Assembly (NCBI GenBank): GCA_036389375.1
Contig: DASVQA010000016.1
Coordinates: forward strand, 1 to 39,793
Reading direction: 5' to 3'
DNA from: QHXQ01 sp036389375
GTDB lineage: Bacteria; Acidobacteriota; Blastocatellia; Pyrinomonadales; Pyrinomonadaceae
DNA: 39,793 nucleotides
The notes beneath the pieces are model-generated. The model was not told where the DNA came from. It saw only the letters and a list, made by a program, of their open reading frames with translations, and made no database searches. Made by a program: the position numbers and the translations under genes. This document shows, in pieces, positions 1-13,400 of the stretch. Numbering within the stretch: the first letter of the stretch is position 1; the number at the start of each line of letters is the position of its first letter.

Positions 1-825
1 CGATTCCAGCGGCTGCGAGTTCAAAGCGACGAAGCCCTGGCGGCGCACACCGATGTCCTCGTCGTTATTGTCCGAGCCATCGACAGTGAAGTTGTTCGCC
101 CGCGAGCGCAAGCCGTTGACCGCGAACTGCCCGGCACTGCCGACGCCTGCGCCGACGCCGGGGCCGGCGACGGAGCCGAGCGTCTGCGGGGGCGGCGCGA
201 CGCCGGGCAGCAACAGCGCCAGTTCATCGAACGTGCGCACGATGGTGCGTCCGCCTAAGGGGAGTGCGATCAGTTCTTCTTCGGTGAATGCGCCGCCCTG
301 TCGTGCGTCGGATGCGTTGATGCGCGCGCGTATGTCGGTCTCTTCCGCCGTGAGCGCGGGCGCAACGGCAGGTGTGGGCGTCGCGTTAGCTGTGCCCGGT
401 GGCGTCGTGCCGGCCGGCGTGGGCGTGGCAGATGGCACACCCGGCGGCGCGGGGTCGAGCGCAACCGGCACGGGCACGACCTCGCCCGTGCGCGTGATGA
501 AGAGACGTTGCTGGACTTCCTTTGTGACGTAGCCGGGCGCGGAGACGCGTATGGTGTAGATGCCGGGCGCGAGCAAGCCCTGATAGAAGCGCCCGCGTGT
601 ATCGCTCGTCTTGGGGTAGGTCTGCCCCGTCTGTTGGTTGATGATGAGGGCGGTCGCGCCGCCTATCGCCTCGCCCGTGTCGGAGTTTGTCACCGTCCCT
701 TCAAACGCGCCGGTGACGGTGTCCTGCGAGACGACGGGCAGCGCGGCAAAGATCAGACCGGCGGTCGTGACGAGCGTCAACAGCAGACGACGACAGCGCG
801 GGGGCAGCAAACGGACATGGGTCAT
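1..825 (-). CDS. TonB-dependent receptor with N-terminal carboxypeptidase-regulatory-like domain (partial)
   Basis: The minus strand reads open from an ATG at 825 to the left edge of the window, giving the first 275 residues; the rest lies outside. The start is supported by AAGAGGA ending about six bases upstream. Residues 1-35 form an Arg-rich then hydrophobic signal peptide. Residues ~38-115 are a carboxypeptidase-regulatory-like beta-sandwich (GAFEGTVTNSDTGEAIGGA, then RGRFYQGLLAPGIYTIRVSA). A Pro/Thr/Ala-rich linker of about 40 residues follows. Residues ~190-275 look like the plug region of Oar-like receptors of Acidobacteria: LPLGGRTIVRTFDELALLLPG and FTVDGSDNNDEDIGVRRQGF. Such proteins sit in the outer membrane and import large substrates with TonB energy. 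The beta-barrel cannot be seen here, so the receptor call rests on the N-terminal architecture. It is transcribed divergently from the giant secreted protein at 1487. Confidence 0.8.
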   Translation of the reverse strand, partial: MTHVRLLPPRCRRLLLTLVTTAGLIFAALPVVSQDTVTGAFEGTVTNSDTGEAIGGATALIINQQTGQTYPKTSDTRGRFYQGLLAPGIYTIRVSAPGYVTKEVQQRLFITRTGEVVPVPVALDPAPPGVPSATPTPAGTTPPGTANATPTPAVAPALTAEETDIRARINASDARQGGAFTEEELIALPLGGRTIVRTFDELALLLPGVAPPPQTLGSVAGPGVGAGVGSAGQFAVNGLRSRANNFTVDGSDNNDEDIGVRRQGFVALNSQPLES

Positions 826-1486
826 AGCGTTCCTCTTGTATGCGCCCTATGCGCAGATTGCAGGCGCTCAGGTTTCGGCGGGCGCGGGCCGACGATAAAC
901 ACGGACAGAGATGCAGATTGACGAGCGCCGAAAAGATCGGGATTGGAATTTGAGCCACGCGCCCGGCGTGCATTGCGCGGGCTGAGCGCCTCAGAACCGG
1001 GCGCAACAGACTTAGCAACTAAGAGCGCGCTGAAATGACCGGCCATCAGGTAGAGCGAAAGCTAGGGCAAGTCTCCCCCATGTGTCAAGCAAAGTATTCG
1101 CGCGCGCCTAGTCGAGTAGATTTAACATAATGACCTTCTTGCAGTAGAATGCATGCCGCTAAGGGATTAGCCCGATACAAGCACCGGCGTGGCCCGCGAC
1201 CCTGCCGCCTCTTAGCTCCATAGGTTCTATATGGATTGCCCGCAAGAGAAGATAATGCCTTAAGGCCTACATAACGATGATGCGCCGGCTACCGCAATCC
1301 GCTTAGCCGCCTGCTCTCGTAACAAACCCGATCTTAGTATCATTCTGAAGTTTTCCAGCACGCCGGCGGCCAGCTACACAAACCGCCGCGCCCGTAGATT
1401 GTGTGACGCTCCTTAAAACCCTAGACCCGATTGAATAGGGCAAAGCGGCGCGGCGCACTTGAAAGCTGATAAAGGATTCCCCCTGC
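826..1486. other. Divergent intergenic region, 661 bases, no gene seen
   Basis: This stretch separates the receptor gene (start 825, minus) from the giant gene (start 1487, plus). Short open frames in it have no recognisable protein character. The right half is visibly more A+T-rich than the flanking genes and should hold promoters for both directions, but I found no pair of hexamers convincing enough to place them; TTTAACATAAT near 1120 and TTAGTATCATTC near 1335 are only weak -10-like candidates. I see no tRNA, riboswitch or strong terminator fold. The ribosome binding site of the plus gene, AAAGGA, lies at 1471-1476. Confidence 0.6.
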
Positions 1487-4400
1487 ATGTCGCTGTCCCC
1501 TCGTCGCAATGCTCGCAAGCTACGCCTGTGCAAACTGGCCGTCTTCATCTTCGCGCTCGGCGTCGTCGTCGCGCTCTGCGCCTATGGCCCGGCGCGCACC
1601 CTTCGCCTCGTCGCGGCGGCGGTGCGGCAGCAGACGAAACCGCGACAGCAGCAGCCGCCGTCCGTCGCGACGACGCGCCCGCGTCAAGGCATCCGCCCCG
1701 CCGCGCTGCAAGCGACCGGCAAGATCGTCTATGCGACGGATCGCGACGGCAATAATGAAATCTATGTGATGAACCCGGACGGCACGGGGCAGACCAACCT
1801 GACGACAAATCCGAGCAGCGACACCAATCCTGCGTGGTCGCCCGACGGCCAAAAGATCGCCTTCACCAGCAACCGCGACGGGCACAAAGAGATCAGGGTC
1901 ATGGCCGCCGATGGCACGAACGGCACGACCCTGACGCGGACTTCCACCATTACCAATAACGACAACGCGGCCTGGTCGCCCGACGGCTCCAAGCTTGCTT
2001 TCACGCGCGACGTGGCCGGCGACATCGCCGTTTACACGATTAATGCCGACGGCACGAACGAGACGCGCCTGACATCTGCGAACGGCAGCTTCAACGGCCT
2101 CCCCTCGTGGTCGCCGAGCGGCGCACAACTCGCTTTTGTGACCAATCGCGACGGCAACAACGAAATCTACTTGATGAGCGCAGACGGCAGCAACCCCGTC
2201 AATCTCACTAACGATCCGGCTGACGACAGCGCGCCCGCGTTTTCACCCTTCACGCCCGACGGTGTCTTGATCCTCTTCCAAACAACCCGCACGGGCACTA
2301 GCGAAATCTTCCAGATGAACGAGGACGGTAGCAGTCCTACTAATGTGACCAATTGTGGTTGCGATAATTTCACCCCGTCGTGGTCGCCCGATGTCGAGCA
2401 GATCGTGTTTACGAGCACGCGTACCGGGCCGGCCGATGTCTACGTCATGGCCGCCGACGGTAGCGGGCAGACCGCGCTCACGACGGGCAACGGCCAGAGC
2501 AGCAAGCCGTCGTTTCAAACGCTTTTATCCTGTACGCCGCCGCCCACCGGCGTCGTCGCCTGGTATCGCGCCGAAGGCAACGCCAACGACAGTCTCGGCA
2601 GGAATCACGGCACGCTGCAAAACGGCGCGACGTTTGCGCCCGGCTTCGTCGGACAGGCGTTCAGCCTCGATGGCGTGGACGACATTGTGCAGGTGCCCGA
2701 CAACGCCGATCTCAAGCCGGCCAATGTGACCGTCGAAGCGTGGGTCAATTTCAGTGCGTTGGACTCAACCGTGTCAGGCGGCGCGCCGGCCGGCACGCAA
2801 TGGATCGTGTTTAAGAAAAACTCGCGCTCAAGCGGTCAGACTGAGGGCTACTCGCTGCTCAAGCGTCGGGTGGGCGCAGTCGACCTCTTTGAGTTTGCCA
2901 TCGCAGACGCGAGCGGCACGCAGGCGACCGTGCAGTCAACGACTGCGATCACGACCAACCGCTTCTACCACGTGGCGGCCACCTATGACGGCCGCGCCAT
3001 CAAGTTATATGTCAACGGCGTGCTGGAAGGCCAGACGACGGTAAGCTCCGCGCTTGATTACGGCACAGACCCGCTTGTGTTGGGAAACAGTGTCGGGTCG
3101 GCCCTCAGCGGACAGTTCGCCGGTTTGCTGGATGAAGTCACCATCTACAACCGTGCCCTCGCAGCGGCTGAAATCGGCAACAACTACGATGCTAAAAGTG
3201 CGGGCAAGTGTGTGGCATCGCCGACGCAAACCATCTCGGTCTCGAACACGAACGACGCCGGCCCCGGCAGTTTGCGCCAAGCCATCCTGGACGCCAACGC
3301 CAGCCCCGGCACGCAGACCATCACCTTCAACATCCCCGGCACGGGCGTACACACGATCACGCCCGTAACGGCGCTGCCCAACATCACCGACCCCGTCATC
3401 ATTGACGGCTACACGCAGCCCGGCGCGTCTGCCAACACGCTGGCCGTGGGCGACAACGCCGTCCTGCTCATCGAACTCAATGGCACGAGCGCAGGCGGCA
3501 CATCGAATGGGCTAACGCTCACGTCCGCCGGCAGCACGATCAAGGGTCTCATCATCAACCGCTTCGGCAGCGACGGTATCCGGCTCGACTCCGGCGGCGA
3601 CAGCAACACCATTCAGGGCAACTTCATCGGCACGAACAATGGCGGCAACACCGATCAAGGCAACGGCGGCTGTGGTGTGCGCGCCGAAGGCGGCAACAGC
3701 AACACCCTCGGCGGGCCGACGCCGGCCGCGCGCAACGTCATCTCCGGCAATCAGTCGAACGCCGTCTTCTTCAATCTGAGTTCGAACAACACGGCGCAGG
3801 GCAACTATCTCGGCACGAACGCGGCCGGTACGGCCGGTTTAGGTAATAGCGGCGACGGCGTGGGCGTCAGAGATTCTTCTAACGCACGCATCGGCGGCAC
3901 GGCGGCGGGTGCGGGCAACGTCATCAGCGGCAACGCGGGCGATGGCATCGTCATGTTCCAGTCCACAACGACGCGCATCGAGGGGAACATCATCGGCGCA
4001 AACGCCAACGCCGACGCTGTCATCGGCAACCGCGACGGCGTCGTCTTCTCGGCCACCTCCGACAACATCCTCGGCGGCTCGACCGCAGGTGCGCGCAACA
4101 TCATCTCCGGCAACGGCGGCAACGGCGTCAAGTTCGTCATCGGGGCCAGCAGCAACACGGTGCAGGGCAATTACATTGGCACTGACGCGACCGGCACGAC
4201 CGCACTCAGCAACGTGGGCGACGGTGTGCTCATCATCGAAGGGTCGAGTAACAACCCCATCGGCGGCATATTGGCGGGCGAAGGCAATATCATCGCCTTC
4301 AACGCCGCGGCCGGCATCGCGGTTGATTCCGGCACGAGCAACCCCTTCCACGCCAACTCGATCTTCGCCAACGGCACGACCGGCCAGTTTCTCGGCATTG

Positions 4401-7400
4401 ATCTGCTGCCGATTGACGTCACGCCCAACGATGCGGGCGACGCCGATACGGGCCCGAACGAATATCAGAACTTTCCCGTGCTCACGTCCGCCGCGTCTGT
4501 GGGCGCAAACACCAACATCGCAGGCACGCTCAACACGACGGCGAACACCACAGGCTTTATCATCGAGTTCTACAGCAACCCGACCTGCGACGCGTCCGGC
4601 AACGGCGAAGGCAAAACGTTTCTCGGCTCGACCACCGTCAATACGGACGCGAGCGGCAATGCGTCGTTCAACGTGTCGCTGGCCAGCGCAACCGTGCCCG
4701 GTCAATCCGTCACCGCTACGGCCACCGATCCGACCGGCAACACCTCTGAGTTTTCAGCCTGCCGCCTCGTGCCGGGCCCGCAAACCTTCACGGTCACGAC
4801 CGCGAGCGATAGCGGCGCAGGCTCGCTCCGCCAAGCCATCCTCGACGCCAACGCCAACGCCAGCACCGGGCAGCGCGACACTATCGCCTTCAACATCTCA
4901 AGCGCCGGCGTTCAGACCATCACGCTAACCTCGGCGCTCCCCGACATCACCGACCCCGTTATCATTGATGGCTACACGCAGCCCGGCTCAAGCCCAAACA
5001 CGAACGGCCCCGGCCTCGCTGACAACGCCGTGCTCCTCATCGAGTTGAACGGCGCAAGTGCGGGCGCGGGCGCGAATGGCTTAACCTTAGTCGCCAGTGG
5101 TTCGACCGTGCGCGGTCTCGTCATCAATCGCTTCGCGCGCGACGGCATCTCTTTGAACACCAGCGACAACAGCATCATCACCGGCAACTTCATCGGCACA
5201 GACCCGACGGGCCAGACCGACCTCGGCAACGGGTCAATCGGCATCGAGGCCGAGTTCTTCTCAAACACCAACAACAATCTGATCGGCGGTCTTAGCCCAG
5301 CCGCGCGCAACATCATCTCCGGCAATGGCGGCTCCGGCATTGAATTCGGCGCTTCCGCGAGCGGCAACACTGTGCAGGGCAACTTCATCGGTCTTGCCGC
5401 CAACGGTACAACCGCGCTCGGCAACACGGGCACGGGCGTTGTCTTCGGTTCGTTTACTGGCGGCACGCTCATCGGCGGCGACGATGCGGCCGACGGCGCG
5501 ACCGACGGCGTCGTCCACGCGCGCAATTACATCGCTGCCAACGGCGGCAGCGGCCTCTTCCTCGGTGGTTCAGGTTTTGGCGGCGCAACCGTGCAGGGCA
5601 ACTACCTTGGCACGGACATAACCGGCACGCTCGCACGCGGCAACAGCAACGGCATAGACACCAACATTGCGAACAACGCAATCTTCGGCGGCGCGAGCGC
5701 CGGTGCGGGCAATCTCATCTCCGGCAACACCAATCAGGGCATCGCGCTCAGCAACACCGGCGGCGCTATCATCAAAGGCAATCGCATCGGCACACAGGCG
5801 GACGGCCTCGGTGCGCTCGGCAACAGCGGCAACGGCATCCTCTTCAATGCCGGGCCGAGCAACACGCAGATCGGCGGCACGGCGGCGGGCGAAGGCAACA
5901 TCATCGCCTTTAACGGCGGCGACGGCGTGCAGATTGACGCCGGCACAGGCAATGCCATCCTCTCCAATTCGATCTACTCGAACGGCACGACCGCGCAGCA
6001 TCTCGGCATAGACCTCGGCACAAGCGGCGTCACCGCCAACGACGCGGGCGACGCGGACACGGGCGCGAACAACCTGCAAAACTTCCCCGTGCTCACCTCC
6101 GCCATCACAAGCGGCGGCAACACTGTCATCAACGGCACGCTCAATTCCGCCGCCAGTTCAACCTTCAACGTTCAGTTCTTCAGCAACCCGACCTGCAACG
6201 CGTCCGGCAACGGCGAAGGCAAGACCTTCCTCGGCTCGACCACCGTCAACACGGACGCGAGCGGCAATGCGGCCATCAATACGACGCTCGCCTCAACCGT
6301 CCCGGGCGGGCAAGCCGTCACGGCGACCGCGACCGATGCGAGCAACAACACGTCCGAGTTCTCCGCCTGCGTCAACAGCGTGCAGACCTTCAGCATCACG
6401 GGGCACGTCGTTGACGGCGGTACCGCAGACCTGAGCGGCGTCACCATCAACCTGTCAGGCACGCAGATCGCCACGACGACGACCGATGCGAGCGGCAACT
6501 ATACGCTCGCCGGCCTCTCGGCGGGCGGCAACTATACCGTCACGCCCAGCAAGGCCGGCTACACCTTCACGCCGCCCGCCCGCACCTTCAACAACCTGAG
6601 CGCCAACCAGACCGCCGACTTTACCGGCACACCCGGCAGTCCCACCGACATTTCGTGGATCAATCCGTCGGGCGGCAGTTGGAACACGGCCGCCAACTGG
6701 CAGGATGGCACGGGCGTAAACCGCGTGCCGACCGCGAGCGATAACGTCTTCATCACGCTGCCCGGCACTTACACCGTCACGCTCAACGTAAGTCCGACCG
6801 TTAACAGCCTAACCGTCGGCGGCGCATCCGGCACGCAGACGCTCAATGAGAACGCGTTCGGCTTAACGCTCAACGCCGCGAGCACGGTCAATGCCAACGG
6901 CGTCTTCACGCAGTCTGGCACGCTCTCCGGCGCGGGCGATCTGAACATCAGCGGGCGGCTCAATTTTCGCGGCTCGATGGCGGGCACAGGCGCGACGAAC
7001 GTGCTGGCGGGCGCAACCTTCGTGATCGACGGCGGGCAGCCGCAACTGCTGCGCACGCTCAACAACGCCGCGACGGCGCAGTTCAACGTCACGAGCAGCA
7101 TGGTCTTCGGCAACGGCACGTTCAACAACTTGTCCGGCGCGATCTTCGACGTGCTCACAGAGAAACTCATCTTCTCCGGGGCGGGCACGAACGTCTTCAA
7201 CAACGCGGGCACGGTGCGCAAACTGACCGGCACGGGCAGCCAGCAGATCAGCATCCCGTTCAACAACAACGGCACTATCGATCTGCAAGCCGGCACGTTC
7301 AATCTCTCGGCCAGCGGCACGAGCACGGGCGCATTCAACGGCGCGGCCGGCACGACCTTCTCTTTGAATAGCCAGACGCTGCAAGCCGGTTCGTCCGTGA

Positions 7401-10400
7401 CGGCGGCCGACGTGCAACTGAGCGGCACGACCTCGATTGCCGGCACATATAACGTGTCGGGCACAACCACCATCAGCAGCACGGCCACCTTCACCGGCCC
7501 AATCACCAGCATCGGCAACACGCTGACTGTCATCGGCACGGCCACCTTTAACTCCACCAACATCGCCGCCCCGACCATCAATCTAACCGGCACGGTCAAC
7601 GGCTCGGCGCAGGTCAACGCCACCGCGACCGGCACGTTCAATTTCAACGGCACGCTTTCCGGCACGGGCACGACGAACATCCCCTCCGGCGCGACCCTCA
7701 ACCTCGGCGGCTCGCAGCCCCTGCTCGGCCGCACGCTCAATAACGCGGGCACGGCCAACTACCAGCCGACGAGCAGCATGGCCTTTGTCAACGGCACGTT
7801 CAACAATCAGGCCGGCGCAACCCTCAATCTCAATTCCGAGACGCAGTTGTTCAACGCGGGCGGCACGAATGCCTTCAACAACGTGGGCACAGTCGTCAAG
7901 AGTGCAGGCGTGGGCGAAACAACCTTCAACTTGCCCTTCAACAACAGCAGCGCCGTCAATCTGCAAGCGGGCACGCTCAATTTCGCCGCGAGCGGCACAA
8001 GCACGGGCACGTTTACCGGCGCGGCGGGCGCGACCTTCAAGTTCAACGCGCACACGCTGCAAGCCGGCTCGGCCGTCAACGCCGACAAGGTGAGCTTCAC
8101 CGCGACCAGCACCGTCGCCGGCACTTACAACGTCACCACGCAGACCGACGTGGGCGGCGGCACGACGACCTTTACCGGCAGCGTGACGAGCGTCGGCGCG
8201 ACGATCAACGTCACCGGTCGCGCTGACTTCAACTCGAACGCCATCACTGCCCCCCTCATCAACCTGAACGTGAACGGCTCTGTCGGTGGCTCGGCCGCCT
8301 TCGGCCCGACCGCATCGGGCACCTTCAACTTCAACGGCACGCTCGACGGTACAGGCACGACCAGCATCCCTGTGGGCGCGACCTTGAACTTTGGCGGCTC
8401 GCAGCCGCAACTCAAGCGCACCATCAACAACTCCGGCACGGCCGTCTATCAACCGTCGAGCAGCATGGCCTTTATCGGCGGCACGTTCAACAACCTGTCG
8501 GGCGCGACCTTCGAGCTACGCAACGGCAGTCAAATCTTCAACGCTGGCGGCACGAACCTCTTCCAGAATGCCGGCACATTGACGAAGACGACGAGCAGCG
8601 CCCAACTCATCTTCAACATCCCCTTCAACAACACCGGCACAGTCAGCGTGCAGACGGGCGAGTTGAGTTTCAACGCCGCCGGCACAAGCACGGGCGCATT
8701 CAACGGTGCAGCCGGCACGCAGATCGATTTCAACGGTCACACCTTGCAAGCCGCTGCGAGCGTCAATGCCCCGACCGTGAAGTTCGACGGCACAAACTCC
8801 GTCGCCGGTATTTATACGGCCGGCACCAGCACCAACGTCGCCTCCGGTACGACCACCTTCACGGGCAACGTGACGAACGTCGGCGCGACGCTCGGCATCA
8901 CGGGGCGCGCGGATTTCAACTCGAACGCCGTCAGTGCCGCCACTATCAATCTCTCCGGTTCGCTCGGCGGCAGCGCCAATGTGGGTACGACCGCCAGCGG
9001 CACGCTCAACTTCGGCGGCACTATGGACGGCACGGGCACGACCACCATCCCGGCGGGCGCGACCCTGAATATCAACGGTTCGCAGCCACAACTCAAACGC
9101 ACGATCAACGTCGCGGGCACGACCAACTATCAACCGACGAGCAGCATGGTGTTCATCGGCGGCACGTTCAACAATTTGACGGGCGCGCTGTTCCTCGCCA
9201 GCACGGACACGCAACTCTTCCAAAGTGGCGGCACGAACCTGTTCAATAACAGCGGCACGATGCGCAAGGCTGCGGGCGTGGGCGAAACCAACTTCAACCT
9301 GCCGTTCGCCAATAGCGGTCTCGTCGAAGCGCAGGTGGGCACGCTCCGCTTCGCCAGCACCTACACGCAAACGGCGGGCACGACGCTGCTAAGTGGCGGC
9401 GCGATCATCACCAACAGCACGCTCGCCATACAGGGCGGCGAACTGCGCGGCGGCGGCACGATCACAGGCAGCGTCAACAACAGCGGCGGCGCGGTTGCGC
9501 CCGGCGGCCAACTCGGCGCAGGCTGCCTCGCCATCACCGGCAGCTACACGCAAGGCTCGGCCGCCGCGCTCAACATAGAACTTGGCGGCGCGACAGCTTG
9601 CACGCAGTTCGACCAACTCAACGTGACGGGCAGCGCCACGTTCGCCGGCACGCTCAACGTAGCGATGCTCAACGGCTTCTCACCGGGCGCAGGTCAGACC
9701 TTCCAGATCATGGCTTACGCCTCGCGCACGGGCACGTTTGCCACCGTCACCGCGCCGTTCACTCCGGCCTATAACGCGACCAACCTGACGCTAACCGCCG
9801 GTCTGGTGACGACGCTCACGGTCACAAACGCGAACGACAGCGGCGCTGGCAGCTTGCGGCAAGCCATCATCGACAGCAATAACACGTCCGGCACGCAGAC
9901 CATCACCTTCAACATCGCGGGCGCAGGCGTCCAGACCATCGCGCTGTTGTCGGCGCTGCCGACCATCTCGCAGCCCGTCATCATTGACGGCACGACGCAG
10001 CCCGGCTACACGGGCCCACCGCTTATCGAATTGAACGGCGCGAACGCGGGCGCAAGCGTCAACGGTCTCAACCTCACGGCGGGCAGTTCGACCGTGCGCG
10101 CGCTCGTCATCAACCGCTTCAGCGCCAACGGCATCATCCTCTCGACGAACGGTGGCAACACCGTCACGGGCTGTTACGTCGGCACAGATGCGGCGGGCAC
10201 GGCCGCCCTCGCTAACAGTCAAAGCGGCATCCTTGTCTTGTCAGCCAACAACGTCATCGGCGGCCCGACGGCGGGCGCAGGTAATGTTATCTCCGGCAAC
10301 GGCGTAGTCAACGTGAGCGGCGACGGCGTCAACATCGGCGGCAGCGGCGCGACCGGCAACGTCGTGCAGGGCAACCTGATCGGCACGAACGCGTTGGGCA

Positions 10401-13400
10401 CAGCCGCCATAGCGAACGCCTTCAACGCCGTCCGCCTTCAGAGTGGCGCGGCCGGCAACACCATCGGCGGCACATCTGCAGGCGCGCGCAATATTCTCTC
10501 CGGTAACACCGTCAACGGCGTGCTGTTGCAATCGGGCGCGGCGAACAACACGGTGCAGGGCAACTACATCGGCACGAACGCGGGCGGGAACGCCGCCGTC
10601 CCGAATCTCTTCTCCGGCGTCAATGTGTTCGGGCCGGCGAGCAACGGCAACACCATCGGCGGCGCGACCGTTGCGGCGCGCAACGTTATCTCCGGCAACG
10701 TCGGCTTCGGCATCATCATCCAGACGCAGGCGCTCAATAACATCGTCAAGGGCAACTACATCGGCGTGGCCGCCGACGGCGTAAGCGCGCTCGGCAACAC
10801 AGGCGCGAACGGGCGCGGCGTGACCATCTCCGGTTCGAGCAACAACAATCAGATCGGCGGTACGACCGCAGGCGAAGGCAACATCATCGCCTTCAACGAC
10901 AGCGTCGGCGTCCTGCTCGGTTCGTCAAATACCGGCACACGCATTCAGGGCAACTCGATCTTCTCGAATACGGGGCTGGGCATCGACCTCAACAACGACG
11001 GCGTCACCGCCAACGACGCGGGCGACGCGGACACGGGCGCGAACAACCTGCAAAACTTCCCCGTGCTCACCTCCGCCGTCGCCAGCGGCGGCAACACCGT
11101 CATCAACGGCACGCTCAACTCAACGGCGAACACGACCTTCCTCGTCGAGTTCTTCGCCAACTCCGCGTGCGACTCGACCGGCAATGGCGAAGGGCAGACC
11201 TTCCTCGGCACAGCACAGGTCACGACCGACGCCAGCGGCAACGCGCAGATCAATACGACGCTCGCCGCGCCCACGACCGTCGGGCAGGTCGTCACGGCAA
11301 CCGCGACCGACGGGGCCGGCAACACCTCCGAGTTCTCACCTTGCGCGCCCGTGCTGCCGCCGACCTTCACGCTCGGCGGGCAGGTGCGCGACAACAGCAA
11401 CAACCCGCTCGCGGGCGCGACCATCACGCTCTCCGGCTCGCAGTCCGCCACGACGACCACCGACGCGGGCGGCAATTACTCGTTCACCATCAACGGCGGC
11501 GGCAATTACACGTTGACGCCCGCGCTCGCTTGCTACACGTTCGCGCCGCCCAGCCAGACGTTCAACGGTGTAAGCAGCAACCAGACCGCGAACTTCACCG
11601 CCACGCCGCAGACCTTCACCATCAGCGGCCACATTGTCGATCAAGCAAATGCTGCGCTCGGCGGCGTCACCATCACGCTCTCCGGCACGCAGACGGGCAC
11701 GACAACCACTGACGCCAGCGGCAACTACACTTTGGCTGCGCTCGCGTGCGGCGGCACGTACACGCTCACGCCGAGCCTCGCCAACTATGCCTTCACGCCC
11801 GCGACCAAGACCTTCGCGGGCCTCAACGCAGATCAGACGGCCGACTTCGCCGCGACGCTCAACGCCTACACGATCAGCGGTGAGGTCACGGCTGACGGCA
11901 GCGCCCGCGCCGGCGTCACGATAACTCTGAGCGGCTCGACCGCAGCCACCACGACTACCGACGTGATTGGCCGTTACAGTTTCACCGTCAACGGCGGCGG
12001 CAGCTACACCGTCACGCCCTCTTTGGCAAACTATACGTTCACCCCGGCGAGCCTGAGCTTCCCCAACCTGAGCGCCAACCAGACCGCCAACTTCGCCGGC
12101 ACGCTCAACACGCACACGATCAGCGGGCGCATAACCAACGCGAGCAGCAGCGGCCTCGCCGGCATCACGGTCAACCTCACCGGCGCGATCAGTGCAACCA
12201 CGACGACCGACGCCAACGGCAACTACTCTTTTGCGAACCTCGCGGCCGGCAGCACTTACGTCGTCACGCCGACGAATACGTGCTACACGTTCGCGCCCAC
12301 GAACCGCACGTTCTCAAACCTCTCCGCCAACCAGACCGCCGACTTCGCGGGCACGCTCGCCACCTACACGATCAGCGGGCGCATCGCCGACGCGCTCGAC
12401 AGCCCCATCGCCGGAGTCAACGTTGCCCTCACGGGCGCACAGAGCGCGTCCACGACGACCGATGCCAACGGCAACTACACGCTCGCGGGCATCGGCTGCG
12501 GCGGCAACTACACGTTGACGCCGACCAAGAGCGGTTACGTGTTCAATCCGGTGAACGCGCAGTTCGCAGGTCTTGACGCGAACAGAACGGCCGACTTCAC
12601 CGGCACGCCTTCGGTCTTTACGCCGACGGGTGCGCCCGTCTCCGTCTCGGTCGGCGGCTACGCGCTCACCTACGCGCAGGTGAGCGCGGCGGGGCAGACA
12701 AACGCGATGCCGATCAATCCGGCGAACGCGGGCACGCTGCCGGCGGGCATCGTGTTAGTGAGCGGCACGGCGGCAGTTGATCTGACTACAACGGCGAGCG
12801 CGAGCGGCCCCATCACGGTCTGCACGAACGTGCCCGGCATCAACGATCCGGCCGTGTTCGCCACGCTCAAAATGCTGCACGGTGAGGGCGGCACGCTCGT
12901 TGACCGTACCTCGTCGCTCGATTTCAGCACGCGCACAGTCTGCGGACAGGTGACGAGCCTTAGCCCGTTCGTCGTCGGGCGCGCTCTGCCCAGCGGCGGC
13001 CAGCCCATCAACGGGCGCATCACGAACCTGAACGGCGACGCCATCGCGGGCGCGACATTGACGCTCGTCAGCTTGCAGGGCCTCGGCGAGACCACGCTGG
13101 CCACGACCGTCACGGACAGTGCAGGGAACTTCAGTTTGAACGCGCCCTCAGGCGGCGACTATCGCATCACGCCGACGAAGATCAACACGATCTTCACGCC
13201 CGCCACACGCACCTTCTTTAACCTGCTCGGGCCGCAGTCCGGCAACTTCACGGGCGTCGTGCCGGTCAGCGTCAGCGGGCGGCTGCTGGACGGTAACAAT
13301 CACGGCGTTGATTCGGTAACGATGGTGCTGAGTGGCACGGTGACGCGCCGGACGCAGACCACGGCCGGCGGCGTCTATCTGTTCACAGACCTGCCGCCGG

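Noticed and set aside
6769..9370. Long open frames on the minus strand opposite the giant gene's repeats
   Set aside because: They are mirrors of the biased, repetitive plus-strand codons; their translations are low-complexity Val/Pro/Leu or Arg/Ala strings with no start signals or domains.
11366..12612. Regular ~250-base repeats as a possible CRISPR array or non-coding satellite
   Set aside because: The repeats stay in frame, vary at synonymous and non-synonymous sites, and encode a known beta-sandwich module; there are no short identical repeats with unique spacers.
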